Assembly (NCBI RefSeq): GCF_000759445.1
Contig: NZ_JRMB01000001.1
Coordinates: forward strand, 1,240,001 to 1,304,000
Length of the DNA: 64,000 nt
Origin: Pseudomonas lutea
GTDB taxonomy: Bacteria > Pseudomonadota > Gammaproteobacteria > Pseudomonadales > Pseudomonadaceae
Direction: 5' to 3'
Below, piece after piece: positions 26,823 through 35,107 of this stretch (its first letter is position 1; every line of letters begins with the position of its first letter). The position numbers were made by a program, and so were the translations under genes. Below the pieces are notes generated by a model, which worked only from the letters and a program-made list of their open reading frames with translations, searched no databases and was not told where the DNA came from.

Positions 26823-27217
26823 TTGCAGATCATCACGCGCGTACCTGCGCCGGGAGCCGTGTCGAGCTCGAAATCATCGACCAGCCGCCTGGCTCCGGTC
26901 AGGCCCAACCCCAGCCCTCCACCGGACGTCCAGCCGTCGGTCAGCGCCAGCTTGAGGTCAGGAATGCCCGGGCCTTCGTCACGAAAGGTCAGACGCAAGC
27001 CGACGCGCACGCCTTCATCGACGATCTCCCAGTCCATGTCACCGCCACCGCCGTAGACCATGGTGTTTCGCGCCAGCTCGCTGACCGCCGTTACCAGCTT
27101 GGTCAGGTCAATCAGGCGCATGCCGCAGTCCTGTGCCAGCTTGCGCGCGGCCTGACGCGCCAGCACCACATCCTGCTCGATGCGAATCGGTTGAGAGCCG
27201 CTGCTGCGCACGCTCAT
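26813..27217 (-). CDS. rsbT: Serine kinase / switch protein RsbT (134 aa)
   Basis: A compact GHKL ATPase of the RsbT/RsbW group: N-box VSELARNTMVYGGGG, G1 box FRDEGPGIPD, G2 box GGGLGLGLTGARRLVDDF. RsbT phosphorylates RsbS and RsbR; once they are phosphorylated it is freed from the stressosome to activate a downstream partner. Length equals Bacillus RsbT (about 133 aa). The start overlaps the rsbS stop as ATGA and the end overlaps the phosphatase gene by 10 bases. In Bacillus the partner is the phosphatase RsbU, which is not present here. Confidence 0.93.
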   Translation of the reverse strand: MSVRSSGSQPIRIEQDVVLARQAARKLAQDCGMRLIDLTKLVTAVSELARNTMVYGGGGDMDWEIVDEGVRVGLRLTFRDEGPGIPDLKLALTDGWTSGGGLGLGLTGARRLVDDFELDTAPGAGTRVMICKWT

Positions 27218-27576
27218 TGGGAATAGGCCCGCTCGCGCAACAGCTTCATGCCGCGCTCGACGTTGAGCGCGGTGCTGACGCCCGGCAGGGTCATGCCCAG
27301 TTCGACCAGGGTGATCGCCACGGCCGGCTGCATGCCCACCAGCACGGTCTCGGCGTCCATGATCCGCGACAGCCCGGAAATCATGCCGATCATCCGGCCG
27401 ATGAATGAATCCACCATGTCCAGCGCCGAGATGTCGATCAACACGCCGCGTGCCGAGGTGCGGCTGATGCGTTCGGACAAATCGTCCTGCAGCGTCAGCG
27501 CAAGCTGGTCATGCATGTCCACCTGAATGGTCACGAGCAGAAAGTCGCCCATCTGCAGAATCGGGATGCGCTCCAT
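27214..27576 (-). CDS. rsbS: Stressosome scaffold protein RsbS, STAS domain (120 aa)
   Basis: A single STAS domain colinear with Bacillus RsbS. The start MERIPILQMGDFLLVTIQ parallels its IPILKLYNCLLVSIQ, and the phospho-acceptor is Ser57 in DMVDSFIGR, equivalent to Ser59. It co-assembles with RsbR and sequesters RsbT. The ATG at 27576 follows the rsbR stop by 4 bases and the stop overlaps rsbT by four. The longer upstream frame has no family similarity. Confidence 0.94.
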   Translation of the reverse strand: MERIPILQMGDFLLVTIQVDMHDQLALTLQDDLSERISRTSARGVLIDISALDMVDSFIGRMIGMISGLSRIMDAETVLVGMQPAVAITLVELGMTLPGVSTALNVERGMKLLRERAYSQ

Positions 27577-27580
27577 GGCC

Positions 27581-28432
27581 TCATACCGCCCTGGTGAGGG
27601 TGACGCCCAGACGGCGCAGGGCCAGTGCGAGTGCGTCGGCCAGATTGGCCTTGGTGACGACGCCCTGCAGGTCCAGACCCAGGTGAACGATGGTCTGGGC
27701 AATTTGCGGGCGCACGCCGCTGATGATGCAGTCGGCGCCCATCAGGCGGATCGCGGTCACGGTTTTGAGCAGGTGCTGGGCCACGAGGGTATCGACGGTC
27801 GGCACACCGGTGATGTCGATGATGGCAATTTCTGCGCCTGTGTCGACGATGCGTTGCAGCAGCGACTCCATCACCACCTGGGTACGTTGGGAGTCGAGGG
27901 TGCCGATCATCGGCAGCGCCAATACGCCGTCCCACAGCTTGACCACCGGCGTGGACAGCTCCAGCAGTTCTTCCTGCTGACGCTTGATTACCGCTTCGCG
28001 GGATTTCTGGTACGTGCGAATGGTGTGCAGCGCCAAGCCGTCGAGCAGTTCGGAGATTTGGAGCACTTGCTCGGCAATCAGTGCAGGCTGATCGGCAAAG
28101 TCACGCTGCAGCTGAGCGAACAGCGGGCCTTTGAGGGCGAAGATGAAGCTGGCGGTCTGTTGAGAATCCTGACCGGCCAGGGCACGCTGGCTGGACAGTT
28201 TTTCCAGGAAGTGGCGAACGTCATCCCACTCGGCTGTGGTGATGTTGACGGAGCCGCCCTTGGACAGCGCGGAGGTCAGCAGGCTCAGGAAGTCGGCGAC
28301 TTGCTGGCGGATTTCCTCGGGTTTGAGGTTGCGTGTTGCGCCGCTGGCTTCAAGATCGGCGTGCCACTGAACGGCCAGTTGGGATTGGGCGTTCTTGATT
28401 GAATCAACGGTGGTTTGCTGCATTGCTGCCAT
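27581..28432 (-). CDS. rsbR: Stressosome sensor RsbR (283 aa)
   Basis: The C-terminal STAS domain (about 160-280) closely follows Bacillus RsbRA: LPMIGTLDSQRTQVVMES, then IIDITGVPTVDTLVAQH, then GVRPQIAQTIVHLG. The phospho-site equivalent to Thr205 is Thr215; the Thr171 equivalent is Ser181. The N-terminal 140 residues are helical with no PAS or LOV signature and look like the RsbRD-type N-terminal domain, which in many RsbR proteins has an unknown signal. It is the first gene of a six-gene run. A GGAG lies 9 bases before ATG 28432 (ATG at 28423 is an alternative). Within the 267 bp upstream an inverted pair GTAAC/GTTAC (about 28650-28667) could be a regulator site, but I cannot identify it. 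Confidence 0.93.
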   Translation of the reverse strand: MAAMQQTTVDSIKNAQSQLAVQWHADLEASGATRNLKPEEIRQQVADFLSLLTSALSKGGSVNITTAEWDDVRHFLEKLSSQRALAGQDSQQTASFIFALKGPLFAQLQRDFADQPALIAEQVLQISELLDGLALHTIRTYQKSREAVIKRQQEELLELSTPVVKLWDGVLALPMIGTLDSQRTQVVMESLLQRIVDTGAEIAIIDITGVPTVDTLVAQHLLKTVTAIRLMGADCIISGVRPQIAQTIVHLGLDLQGVVTKANLADALALALRRLGVTLTRAV

Positions 28433-28699
28433 AAGGTGTGGCTCCAGTTGTGCGCATCGTCGGCACGGATCGACGTGTGCAGGCCTGTGATAAACGGGCT
28501 TCGGGTGAAGTAAAAACAGTGGTACGTAAAGGTATCGGCACGTTACAGCGAGGCGTGAGACAGCAGCACTGCTGGGGCGCCAGGTGACGGACGCGTTAAC
28601 GGGCGAGAACCGGCAGACGAAATACGCCTGCCAAGAATTAATGTCAAGGTAACATCAGCTGGTTACTGCGTTTTCGATTCCGCACCGCGCCAGGCGTAG

Positions 28700-29269
28700 T
28701 CAGAACACGCTATCGATAACCTGGACATAGATGGAAAACGCGCCCAGCAAGAACCAGAACACCGTGAACAGCCACGGCGTGCGCATGGAGAAGAGGAGGG
28801 ATTTGCGATAGCCCTTCTCGCTCGACTCGTGCTCGCTGAACAGCGGCGAGTCGTCGTAGGCCAGGCCCATTGCCGGCTGACTGCTGAGCAACTGCGCCTG
28901 CTTGAAATGCCAGTGATCGATGATCTCGTAGGCGGCCCTTATTCCGGGCCATGCGTGCATGGAGCTGATCAGCCCGAGCAGTGTCAGGAATGGCGGGACC
29001 ACCAGGGTGAACATCTTGCCCCACTCGGGGTTCAGGTTAGCCATCGATGAAGCAAATGCGATCACCAGAAAAGACTGGGCGGACAAATAGGCGTTGGTCC
29101 GATCGGACAGAATGGCAGTTTCGTACTGAATTTCCTTGCGGTAAAAATCCAGCCGGTCCTTTGGAGAACCGAACAGCATGGCATCGGCCACTTGCGCTTC
29201 TGCCGCCTGCTGCTCGGCGGCCGGGTTGCTGCTGGTAATGATGGTCGGCGTATCGATGTCACGGTTCAC
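28700..29269 (-). CDS. Small membrane protein of unknown function (189 aa)
   Basis: I do not recognise the family with certainty. The N-terminal 40 residues are Ala/Gln-rich and cytoplasmic-looking. Two hydrophobic segments (about 62-80 and 88-104: FLVIAFASSMA and FTLVVPPFLTLLGLISSMHAW) are followed by a charged stretch and a final helix WLFTVFWFLLGAFSIYVQVI. I chose the GTG at 29269 because AGGAG lies 8 bases upstream; the TTG at 29275 is too close to that site. It precedes the rsbR gene on the same strand with a 267-bp gap, so a link to the stressosome cluster is possible but unsupported. Confidence 0.7.
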   Translation of the reverse strand: MNRDIDTPTIITSSNPAAEQQAAEAQVADAMLFGSPKDRLDFYRKEIQYETAILSDRTNAYLSAQSFLVIAFASSMANLNPEWGKMFTLVVPPFLTLLGLISSMHAWPGIRAAYEIIDHWHFKQAQLLSSQPAMGLAYDDSPLFSEHESSEKGYRKSLLFSMRTPWLFTVFWFLLGAFSIYVQVIDSVF

Positions 29270-29393
29270 AAGCAAAGCTCCTGCAAATCAAACGGCAGCG
29301 CAGAACGCGTCCGCGCCGCAGATTGATATCTGAACGGGCAGCGCGGCGCGGGTGCCTCTGACCGGATGAACGGCGCATGCAACGCAGCTGACC

Positions 29394-30515
29394 TCACTTC
29401 AAGGAACCCGACGCGCGCGCCATGCAGCGCACGCGGCGTTCCTCCACACGCTGCGCGAACCAGGCAGTGGTCAGCTTGCGCGTGATCTTCGGGCTCTCCA
29501 GCACGATGCCCGGCAGTATCGCTCTGGGCCGCGGCTTGCCGGCCGCCTGATCCGCCATGTCGAACACCCGCTGGTACAGCTCGGTATCTTCAAACGCCAG
29601 GGTTTCGCCCTTCTCCAATTGACTGCGAATCGTCGTGTTGCGCATGTCCAGACGCGGATACAGGCTGCGAACCGCCAGCTCGGTCTGCCCCAGCGCGGGG
29701 CCGAAGCCGTAACTGATCAGGTCGCCATCCAGCGCCAGGCGTTTGCCGGACACCCTCGCCAGAGCGCTCTGAAATGCGGCGTTGCGGCTGGCGTACCAGC
29801 CGGCGTTGAAATCGGCAAAGCGGTACAGCGGCTTGTCGTAGCTGACCGGATAACCCAGCAGATGGGCGATGCCGAAATACAGCCCGCCCCGGCGGCTGAA
29901 GACTTCATGACGAATCGAACCCTCGACCGGATACGGGTAACCACGGGCCTGGCGCTCGGCGAACTCAATACTGACCTGCATGGGGCCTGCGGTGTGCACC
30001 GGGTTGAAGTTGCCAAACAGCGTCCGGCCGAGCGGCACCATGCCGATGAAGTCATCGAAAATTGCGCTCAGGTCTTTTTCAGTGCGCGCTGCGCTGAGCC
30101 GTTCGCTATAGGTTTTGCCAGTGGATGAGCGTATGTCCAGCGCGCTGCGGACCAATAGATTGGGAATGTGCGCCTTGCTGGCGCGGCGGTCGATTTCATC
30201 CTGAGCGATCTTGCCCATGCCGGGCACGGCGGGGTCGACCTGAAAATTCGACTCCTGCTCGGTCACCGCGACGACGGAGCACAGGTTTTCGACGCTGGGG
30301 TCGATCTTCTGCGCCTCAAAGGCCGTTTGGATGTCCTGCGCCCAGGCTTGACGGTCCGCGACGCTGGCAGGTAACAACCGCACAATTTCGCTGCGCACCA
30401 CGGCAGGCTCCGGAGCGGGTGCCTGATTGCGCTGGGTGCTGCAACCGGCGAGCACTGTCAACAGGATCAGGCTGACAAGGGCCGGGAGATGGCGGTGGAA
30501 TCCTTTCACTGGCAT
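29394..30515 (-). CDS. DUF1615 family lipoprotein (373 aa)
   Basis: The N-terminus MPVKGFHRHLPALVSLILLTVLAGCS is a lipoprotein signal with lipobox LAGC, which fixes the start at 30515 rather than the longer frame. The mature part (about 350 aa) contains FNPVHTAGPMQVSIEFAE and GLYFGIAHLLGYPVSYDKPLYRFADFNAGWYASRNAAFQ. GPMQV followed by an FADFNAGWYASRNAAFQ-like stretch is reminiscent of lytic transglycosylase-like folds, and the glutamate in VTEQESNF would be the candidate catalytic residue. I recall the family as DUF1615. Probably a periplasm-facing envelope lipoprotein; enzymatic activity is speculation. The promoter side abuts the REP array. Confidence 0.75.
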   Translation of the reverse strand: MPVKGFHRHLPALVSLILLTVLAGCSTQRNQAPAPEPAVVRSEIVRLLPASVADRQAWAQDIQTAFEAQKIDPSVENLCSVVAVTEQESNFQVDPAVPGMGKIAQDEIDRRASKAHIPNLLVRSALDIRSSTGKTYSERLSAARTEKDLSAIFDDFIGMVPLGRTLFGNFNPVHTAGPMQVSIEFAERQARGYPYPVEGSIRHEVFSRRGGLYFGIAHLLGYPVSYDKPLYRFADFNAGWYASRNAAFQSALARVSGKRLALDGDLISYGFGPALGQTELAVRSLYPRLDMRNTTIRSQLEKGETLAFEDTELYQRVFDMADQAAGKPRPRAILPGIVLESPKITRKLTTAWFAQRVEERRVRCMARASGSLK

Positions 30516-30645
30516 GACTTCTCGCTGTGTATGCATTAAGTGGCGGGCTATGGACCTCGGCAAACGCTGCTGATTCATTACTCCACCAAATGCGCTCTGC
30601 GCCACCTCAAACAACACCAGACCCATCTAACCGCCGCCTATCACC

Positions 30646-31152
30646 AATGGGACCAGCTTCAGCCGGGAACAGTCGCCCCAAGTGGGACCGGCTTCAGCCG
30701 GGAAAGCGTCGGTGGCCACGCTGCAAATAAGCGGTGCGCCCACTGGCCTCTTCCCGGCTAAAGCCAGTCCTACTCAAGCACCGCATATCCCCGTGGGACC
30801 GGCTTCAGCCGGGAAAGCGTCGGTGGCCACGCTGCAAAATACAGAGTACGCCCACTGGCCTCTTCCCAGCTAAAGCCAGTCCCACTCAAGCACCGCATAT
30901 CCCCTTGGGACCGGCTTCAGCCGGGAAGGCGTCTGTGGCCACGCTGCAAATAAGCGGTGCGCCCACTGGCCTCTTCCCGGCTAAAGCCGGTCCCACTTAA
31001 CCACCGCGTATCCCCGTGGGACCGACTTCAGCCGGGAAAGCGTCGGTGGCCACGCTGCGAAATAAAGGGTGTACGCGCTGGCCTCTTCCCGGCTGAAGCC
31101 GGTCCTACTCAAGTGCCGTGTTCCCCAGTAGGACCGGCTTCAGCCGGGAAGC
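30646..31152. repeat. Tandem array of family-C REP pairs, 111-112 bp units
   Basis: GTGGGACCGGCTTCAGCCGG begins at 30682, 30793, 30905 (as TTGGGACC), 31016 and 31128 (as GTAGGACC), steps of 111, 112, 111 and 112. Each unit continues GGGAAAGCGTCGGTGGCCAC, then an inverted REP (CTCTTCCCGGCTAAAGCC) and CACTCAAGCACCGC. A partial REP at about 30647 opens the array. It lies between two divergently transcribed genes, so both promoters are adjacent to or inside it. A diverged single unit recurs at 60551-60627. Confidence 0.93.
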
Positions 31153-31236
31153 CTATCGCCTTGCAGATCAGCTTTAGCCCCGGGCCCGAATGCGCAATAC
31201 TCCTCGACCTCAAGCCCTCCATCAAGGAAGCACCCC

Positions 31237-31782
31237 ATGACTCGCACAGCGCTTATCGTAGTCGACATCCAGAACGATTATTTTCCCGGCGGAAAATGGC
31301 CCCTGGCGGGCGCCGACGCTGCTGCCGACAACGCTGCAAAAGTCATACAGGCCGCGCGCAATGCCGGCGACCTCGTGGTTTACATCCGGCACGAGGCCGG
31401 CAGTGATGACGCCCCCTTCTTCGCGCCGGGCTCCGACGGCGCACAACTGCACCCCAAGGTAGCGCGGCAGGAGCACGAAGCCGAGGTGCTCAAGCATTTC
31501 CCCAACTCGTTTCGCGAAACGGGATTGCAGGCATTGCTTGAGGACAAAGGCATCGAGCAATTGGTCATCATCGGCGCCATGAGCCACATGTGCATCGACG
31601 CCACTGCCCGTGCGGCGGCAGACCTGGGCTACAAGGTGAAGGTGATCCATGATGCCTGCGCCAGCCGCGATCTGGAATTCGACGGGGCCACCGTACCCGC
31701 CGCCCACGTCCATGCTGCGTTCATGTCCGCGCTGGGGTTCGCCTATGCCGAGGTTATAAGCACCGATACGCACCTGGGCTGA
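31237..31782 (+). CDS. Isochorismatase-family cysteine hydrolase (181 aa)
   Basis: A cysteine hydrolase with the three family residues: Asp10 (LIVVDIQNDYF), Lys86 (EVLKHFPNSF) and Cys119 (GAMSHMCIDATARAA). A cis-peptide lies in the GAMSH segment. The group includes nicotinamidases, N-carbamoylsarcosine amidases and isochorismatases; this compact form is usually annotated only to family level. It stands 200 bp before a 2-hydroxyacid dehydrogenase on the same strand and is divergent from the DUF1615 gene across the REP array. Substrate unknown. Confidence 0.9.
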   Translation: MTRTALIVVDIQNDYFPGGKWPLAGADAAADNAAKVIQAARNAGDLVVYIRHEAGSDDAPFFAPGSDGAQLHPKVARQEHEAEVLKHFPNSFRETGLQALLEDKGIEQLVIIGAMSHMCIDATARAAADLGYKVKVIHDACASRDLEFDGATVPAAHVHAAFMSALGFAYAEVISTDTHLG

Positions 31783-31981
31783 CGGCGGCAGGTAACCGGT
31801 CGCATCGACTGTGGGGGCTGCTGCGCGAAAAGCGCCAGCGCCACTCCTGTTCTTGCCTCAAGGCTCAAAACCGGGCCTTGCCACGCCAACCTGTGTTACA
31901 AATCCTGGGCACGCCGGACCACCCAGGCGTCCGTCTGCGCTGCAATGCCTTCCTGAGAGGCCGCACGATAAGGAGAAAACA

Positions 31982-32935
31982 ATGAGCGAAAAGAAAGCCG
32001 ATATTCTGGTCTGGGGCGCCATGCATGCGTCACTCATGCAAAACCTCGAGCGTGATTTCACCGTACACAAGCGCACTGACATCAACGATGTCGACCAATG
32101 GGCCAGGGACCACGGCGCCAAGGTTCGCGGGGTGGTCACCAGCGGCGTGTTCGGCACCGACAACGCCCTTCTGGATCGCCTGCCGAATCTGGAAGTGGTC
32201 AATAGCTTTGGCGTCGGCTATGACGCCGTCGACACCGATTACCTGTCGGGCCGAGGCATCAAGCTCAGCAACACCCCGGATGTACTCAACAACGCGGTCG
32301 CCGAAACCGCCATGGCGCTGATGCTGTGCGTGTCCCGGCGCATCAGCGAAGCGGAGCGATTTGTGCGGGCGGGTCAGTGGCCCAATGGCAAGTTCCCGCT
32401 GGGCAACGATCTGTGCGGCAAGACCTGCGGCATCGTCGGTCTGGGCAAGATCGGCAAGACCATCGCCAAACGCGCCGCCGCGTTCGAGATGAACATCGCC
32501 TACTTCCGTCGCGGCAAGCCCTATGACGATGTGCCCTATCAGCACTACGGCGACCTTCGCGAACTGGCTCAGGATTCCGATTACCTGATCGTCATCGTCC
32601 CTGGCGGCCCCGACACTCAGCACCTGATCAACGCCGAAGTCCTCAGAGCGCTGGGGCCTCAGTCGTTCCTGATCAACGTGGCGCGCGGCACGGTGGTGGA
32701 TGAAAAGGCGCTCGTGGCAGCGCTGCTGGCCTCCGAAATTGCCGGTGCTGGCCTGGATGTCTTTGATGACGAGCCCAACGTTCCGGCCGAACTGCTGAAA
32801 CTGGACAACGTGGTACTCACCCCGCACATCGGCTCCGGCACCTACGAAACCCGTCAGGCCATGGCAGATCTGGTGTTCGCCAACGTCAGCGGTTATTTCA
32901 ACGACGGCACGCTGGTGACGCCGGTCGAGCTGTAA
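31982..32935 (+). CDS. D-2-hydroxyacid dehydrogenase (317 aa)
   Basis: An NAD(P)-dependent reductase of the glyoxylate/hydroxypyruvate type. The dinucleotide motif is GLGKIG (153-158), and the catalytic residues are Arg235 (NVARGTVVD), Glu264 (DDEPNVP) and His282 (LTPHIGSGT). The ATG at 31982 follows AAGGAG by 6 bases; the upstream frame is not protein-like. The sequence around FRRGKP just after the second strand favours NADP over NAD (basic residues replacing the Asp), though this is an inference. Likely reduces glyoxylate or hydroxypyruvate. It stands alone. Confidence 0.9.
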   Translation: MSEKKADILVWGAMHASLMQNLERDFTVHKRTDINDVDQWARDHGAKVRGVVTSGVFGTDNALLDRLPNLEVVNSFGVGYDAVDTDYLSGRGIKLSNTPDVLNNAVAETAMALMLCVSRRISEAERFVRAGQWPNGKFPLGNDLCGKTCGIVGLGKIGKTIAKRAAAFEMNIAYFRRGKPYDDVPYQHYGDLRELAQDSDYLIVIVPGGPDTQHLINAEVLRALGPQSFLINVARGTVVDEKALVAALLASEIAGAGLDVFDDEPNVPAELLKLDNVVLTPHIGSGTYETRQAMADLVFANVSGYFNDGTLVTPVEL

Positions 32936-33159
32936 CCGGCGCTTCATGTGCAGGCCTGACGATTGACCGCGTCGGCCTGCATAGCGGCATCCGCAAAAAA
33001 GGGTGCTGCCCCGGCGTCCGTGCAAGCCGAGCATCAGCCCTGCCCCGCTCAAGCCAACTTTTCGCGATAATGCCGGTCGAACTGCCCCTAGCCTGGTTGG
33101 CTGCCTGCAACCGTACTCACACGATCATGTAAAGCGACATGCAACAAGGAGAGCCCCGT

Positions 33160-33804
33160 TTGAATATTGCCGGCGTCATTTTCGACTGCGACGGAACCCT
33201 GGTGGACAGCGAACGGCTGGCCGCCGGACTGCTGCGCGAGATTCTCGACAAACATCAGGTGTTGTTGAGCGTCGAGGAAGTGCTGCATCGCTTCCGTGGC
33301 GTGCAGTTTGCGCTGTGCATGGAAGGCCTGTGCCGCGAATACCCGTGGCTGCCCGCCGACGACATCGTCACCGAGTTCCGCACACGAACCCTGCCGCTGC
33401 TTCGCGAAAAGCTCGAAGAAATGCCCGGCGCCGTGGAATTCGTGCGCAACCTGGCATTGCCCAAGTGCGTGGCCTCCAACGGCCCGCGCAGCAAGATCGA
33501 AACCTGCCTGAGCACGGTGGGCTTGCTCGACGTCTTCCATGGCTTGATCGTCAGCGCCTACGAGGTGCAGGCCTGGAAGCCCTCGCCAGTACTCATCGAA
33601 CACGCCGCCGAACTGCTGGGCCTGCCGACCGCCCAGTGTCTGCTGGTGGAGGACAGTGTCCCTGGCGTAGAAGCCGGGCTGAGTGCCGGCGCACAAGTGG
33701 CCGGGTACGGCGACACGGATTTTTCGGCGTTCAAGGACAACCGCAACTTCCATCGCGTCAGAGACTTCGGCGAATTGAACGATTTGGTACAGCGCATCAG
33801 TTAA
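33160..33804 (+). CDS. HAD-superfamily hydrolase, phosphoglycolate/6-phosphogluconate phosphatase-like (214 aa)
   Basis: Motif I is FDCDGTLVDSE (nucleophile Asp9, Asp11), motif II is VASNGPRSK, the lysine is in AWKPSP and motif IV is LLVEDSVPGVEAG: a subclass I HAD with a helical cap. I prefer the TTG at 33160, with AAGGAG 8 bases upstream; the in-frame ATG at 33139 lies just before that site. It resembles E. coli YieH-type sugar phosphate phosphatases. It ends about 45 bp before the LexA palindrome of the next unit. Confidence 0.9.
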   Translation: MNIAGVIFDCDGTLVDSERLAAGLLREILDKHQVLLSVEEVLHRFRGVQFALCMEGLCREYPWLPADDIVTEFRTRTLPLLREKLEEMPGAVEFVRNLALPKCVASNGPRSKIETCLSTVGLLDVFHGLIVSAYEVQAWKPSPVLIEHAAELLGLPTAQCLLVEDSVPGVEAGLSAGAQVAGYGDTDFSAFKDNRNFHRVRDFGELNDLVQRIS

Positions 33805-33849
33805 CCCGACCGCCATCCATCCGATCGGGCCTTGTTCATCACCTGTCAA

Positions 33850-33879
33850 CTCGATACTGTACATAAAAACAGTATCGAG
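33850..33879 (+). promoter_or_regulatory. LexA (SOS) box upstream of the radical SAM gene
   Basis: CTGTACATAAAAACAG (33857-33872) matches the CTG-N10-CAG LexA consensus. It is embedded in a perfect palindrome with 11-base arms CTCGATACTGT and ACAGTATCGAG. The ATG of the next gene starts 7 bases after the palindrome, so bound LexA would block initiation directly. Confidence 0.88.
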
Positions 33880-33886
33880 AAAATCC

Positions 33887-35107
33887 ATGCAGCTGATCGA
33901 CAAGCTGAGCATCCTCGCCGACGCGGCGAAGTACGACGCCTCGTGCGCCAGCAGCGCGGCGCCCAAACGCAGTTCAGAAGGCAAATCCGGGCTGGGCTCA
34001 AGCACCGGCATGGGCATTTGCCACAGTTACACGCCCGACGGACGCTGCGTGTCGCTACTGAAGATCCTGCTGACCAACTTCTGCCTCTACGACTGCCAGT
34101 ACTGCGTCAACCGCCGCTCCAGCGACGTACCCCGCGCGCGCTTCAGTCCGGAAGAAGTAGTGACGCTGACCATGGATTTCTATCGCCGCAACTGCGTCAG
34201 CGGCCTGTTTCTCAGCTCCGGGATCATCCGCTCGGCGGATTACACCATGGAGCAGCTGATCCGCGTGGCCAAGCTGCTGCGCGAAGACCATGAATTCCGC
34301 GGTTATATCCACCTCAAGACCATCCCCGAAGCGGACCCCGCGCTAATCGAAGAAGCCGGCCGCTATGCAGACCGTCTGAGCGTCAACATCGAACTGCCCA
34401 CTCAACTGGGCCTGCAGACCCTGGCGCCGGAAAAGGAGATGGGCTCGATCAAGCAGGCGATGCAAACGATCTATACCGGGCAGCAAACCGTGCTGAACGA
34501 GCCCAAGGCACCACGCTTCACCCCCGCAGGGCAAAGCACACAGATGATCGTCGGCGCTGACGAAACCGATGACAGCACCATTTTGCACACCGCCGAATCG
34601 CTGTACGGCGACTTTCGCCTCAAGCGCGTTTATTACTCAGCGTTCAGTCCGATTCCCAACAGCCCGAAAAGCGTGCCCCATGCCGCGCCGCCGTTGATGC
34701 GCGAGCACCGGCTATATCAGGCTGACTTCCTGCTGCGCAGCTATGGCTACAGCGCCAACGAACTGCTGCAAGGCCCTGGCCACCTGGCGCTGGACATCGA
34801 TCCGAAACTGGCCTGGGCGCTGGAGCACCGGGATATCTTCCCGCTGGACCTCAACCGCGCAGAACCGTCGATGATCGCGCGCATTCCGGGCATCGGCATT
34901 CGCACCACCAAGCGCCTGGTGGAATTGCGTCGCCAGCGCCGCATTCGTTACGAAGACCTGACTCGACTGCGCTGCGTATTGGCCAAAGCCAAGCCGTTCA
35001 TCATCACCAGCGACTACCACCCGCGACAAGCCGAGAGCTCAAGCATCGATCTTCGAGAGCAACTGCGCGACAAACCGCAGCCGCAGCAAATGGCGTTGTG
35101 GGGATGA
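33887..35107 (+). CDS. Putative DNA repair/modification radical SAM protein (406 aa)
   Basis: A radical SAM enzyme with the CxxxCxxC cluster at Cys66, Cys70 and Cys73 (NFCLYDCQYC). The C-terminus has a helix-hairpin-helix-like DNA-contacting stretch (MIARIPGIGIRTTKRLVELR, about 325-345) and ends PQQMALWG. This matches the family I recall as TIGR03916, which is usually paired with a DUF4130/TIGR03915 protein. The partner follows with an ATGA overlap. The LexA palindrome next to the start implies induction by DNA damage. The chemical reaction is unknown. Confidence 0.92.
   Translation: MQLIDKLSILADAAKYDASCASSAAPKRSSEGKSGLGSSTGMGICHSYTPDGRCVSLLKILLTNFCLYDCQYCVNRRSSDVPRARFSPEEVVTLTMDFYRRNCVSGLFLSSGIIRSADYTMEQLIRVAKLLREDHEFRGYIHLKTIPEADPALIEEAGRYADRLSVNIELPTQLGLQTLAPEKEMGSIKQAMQTIYTGQQTVLNEPKAPRFTPAGQSTQMIVGADETDDSTILHTAESLYGDFRLKRVYYSAFSPIPNSPKSVPHAAPPLMREHRLYQADFLLRSYGYSANELLQGPGHLALDIDPKLAWALEHRDIFPLDLNRAEPSMIARIPGIGIRTTKRLVELRRQRRIRYEDLTRLRCVLAKAKPFIITSDYHPRQAESSSIDLREQLRDKPQPQQMALWG

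Noticed and set aside
17655..28432. Sigma-B-like sigma factor or RsbV/RsbW pair completing the stressosome pathway
   Set aside because: I read every gene in the block and its flanks and found none; the output must be elsewhere or through the kinases.
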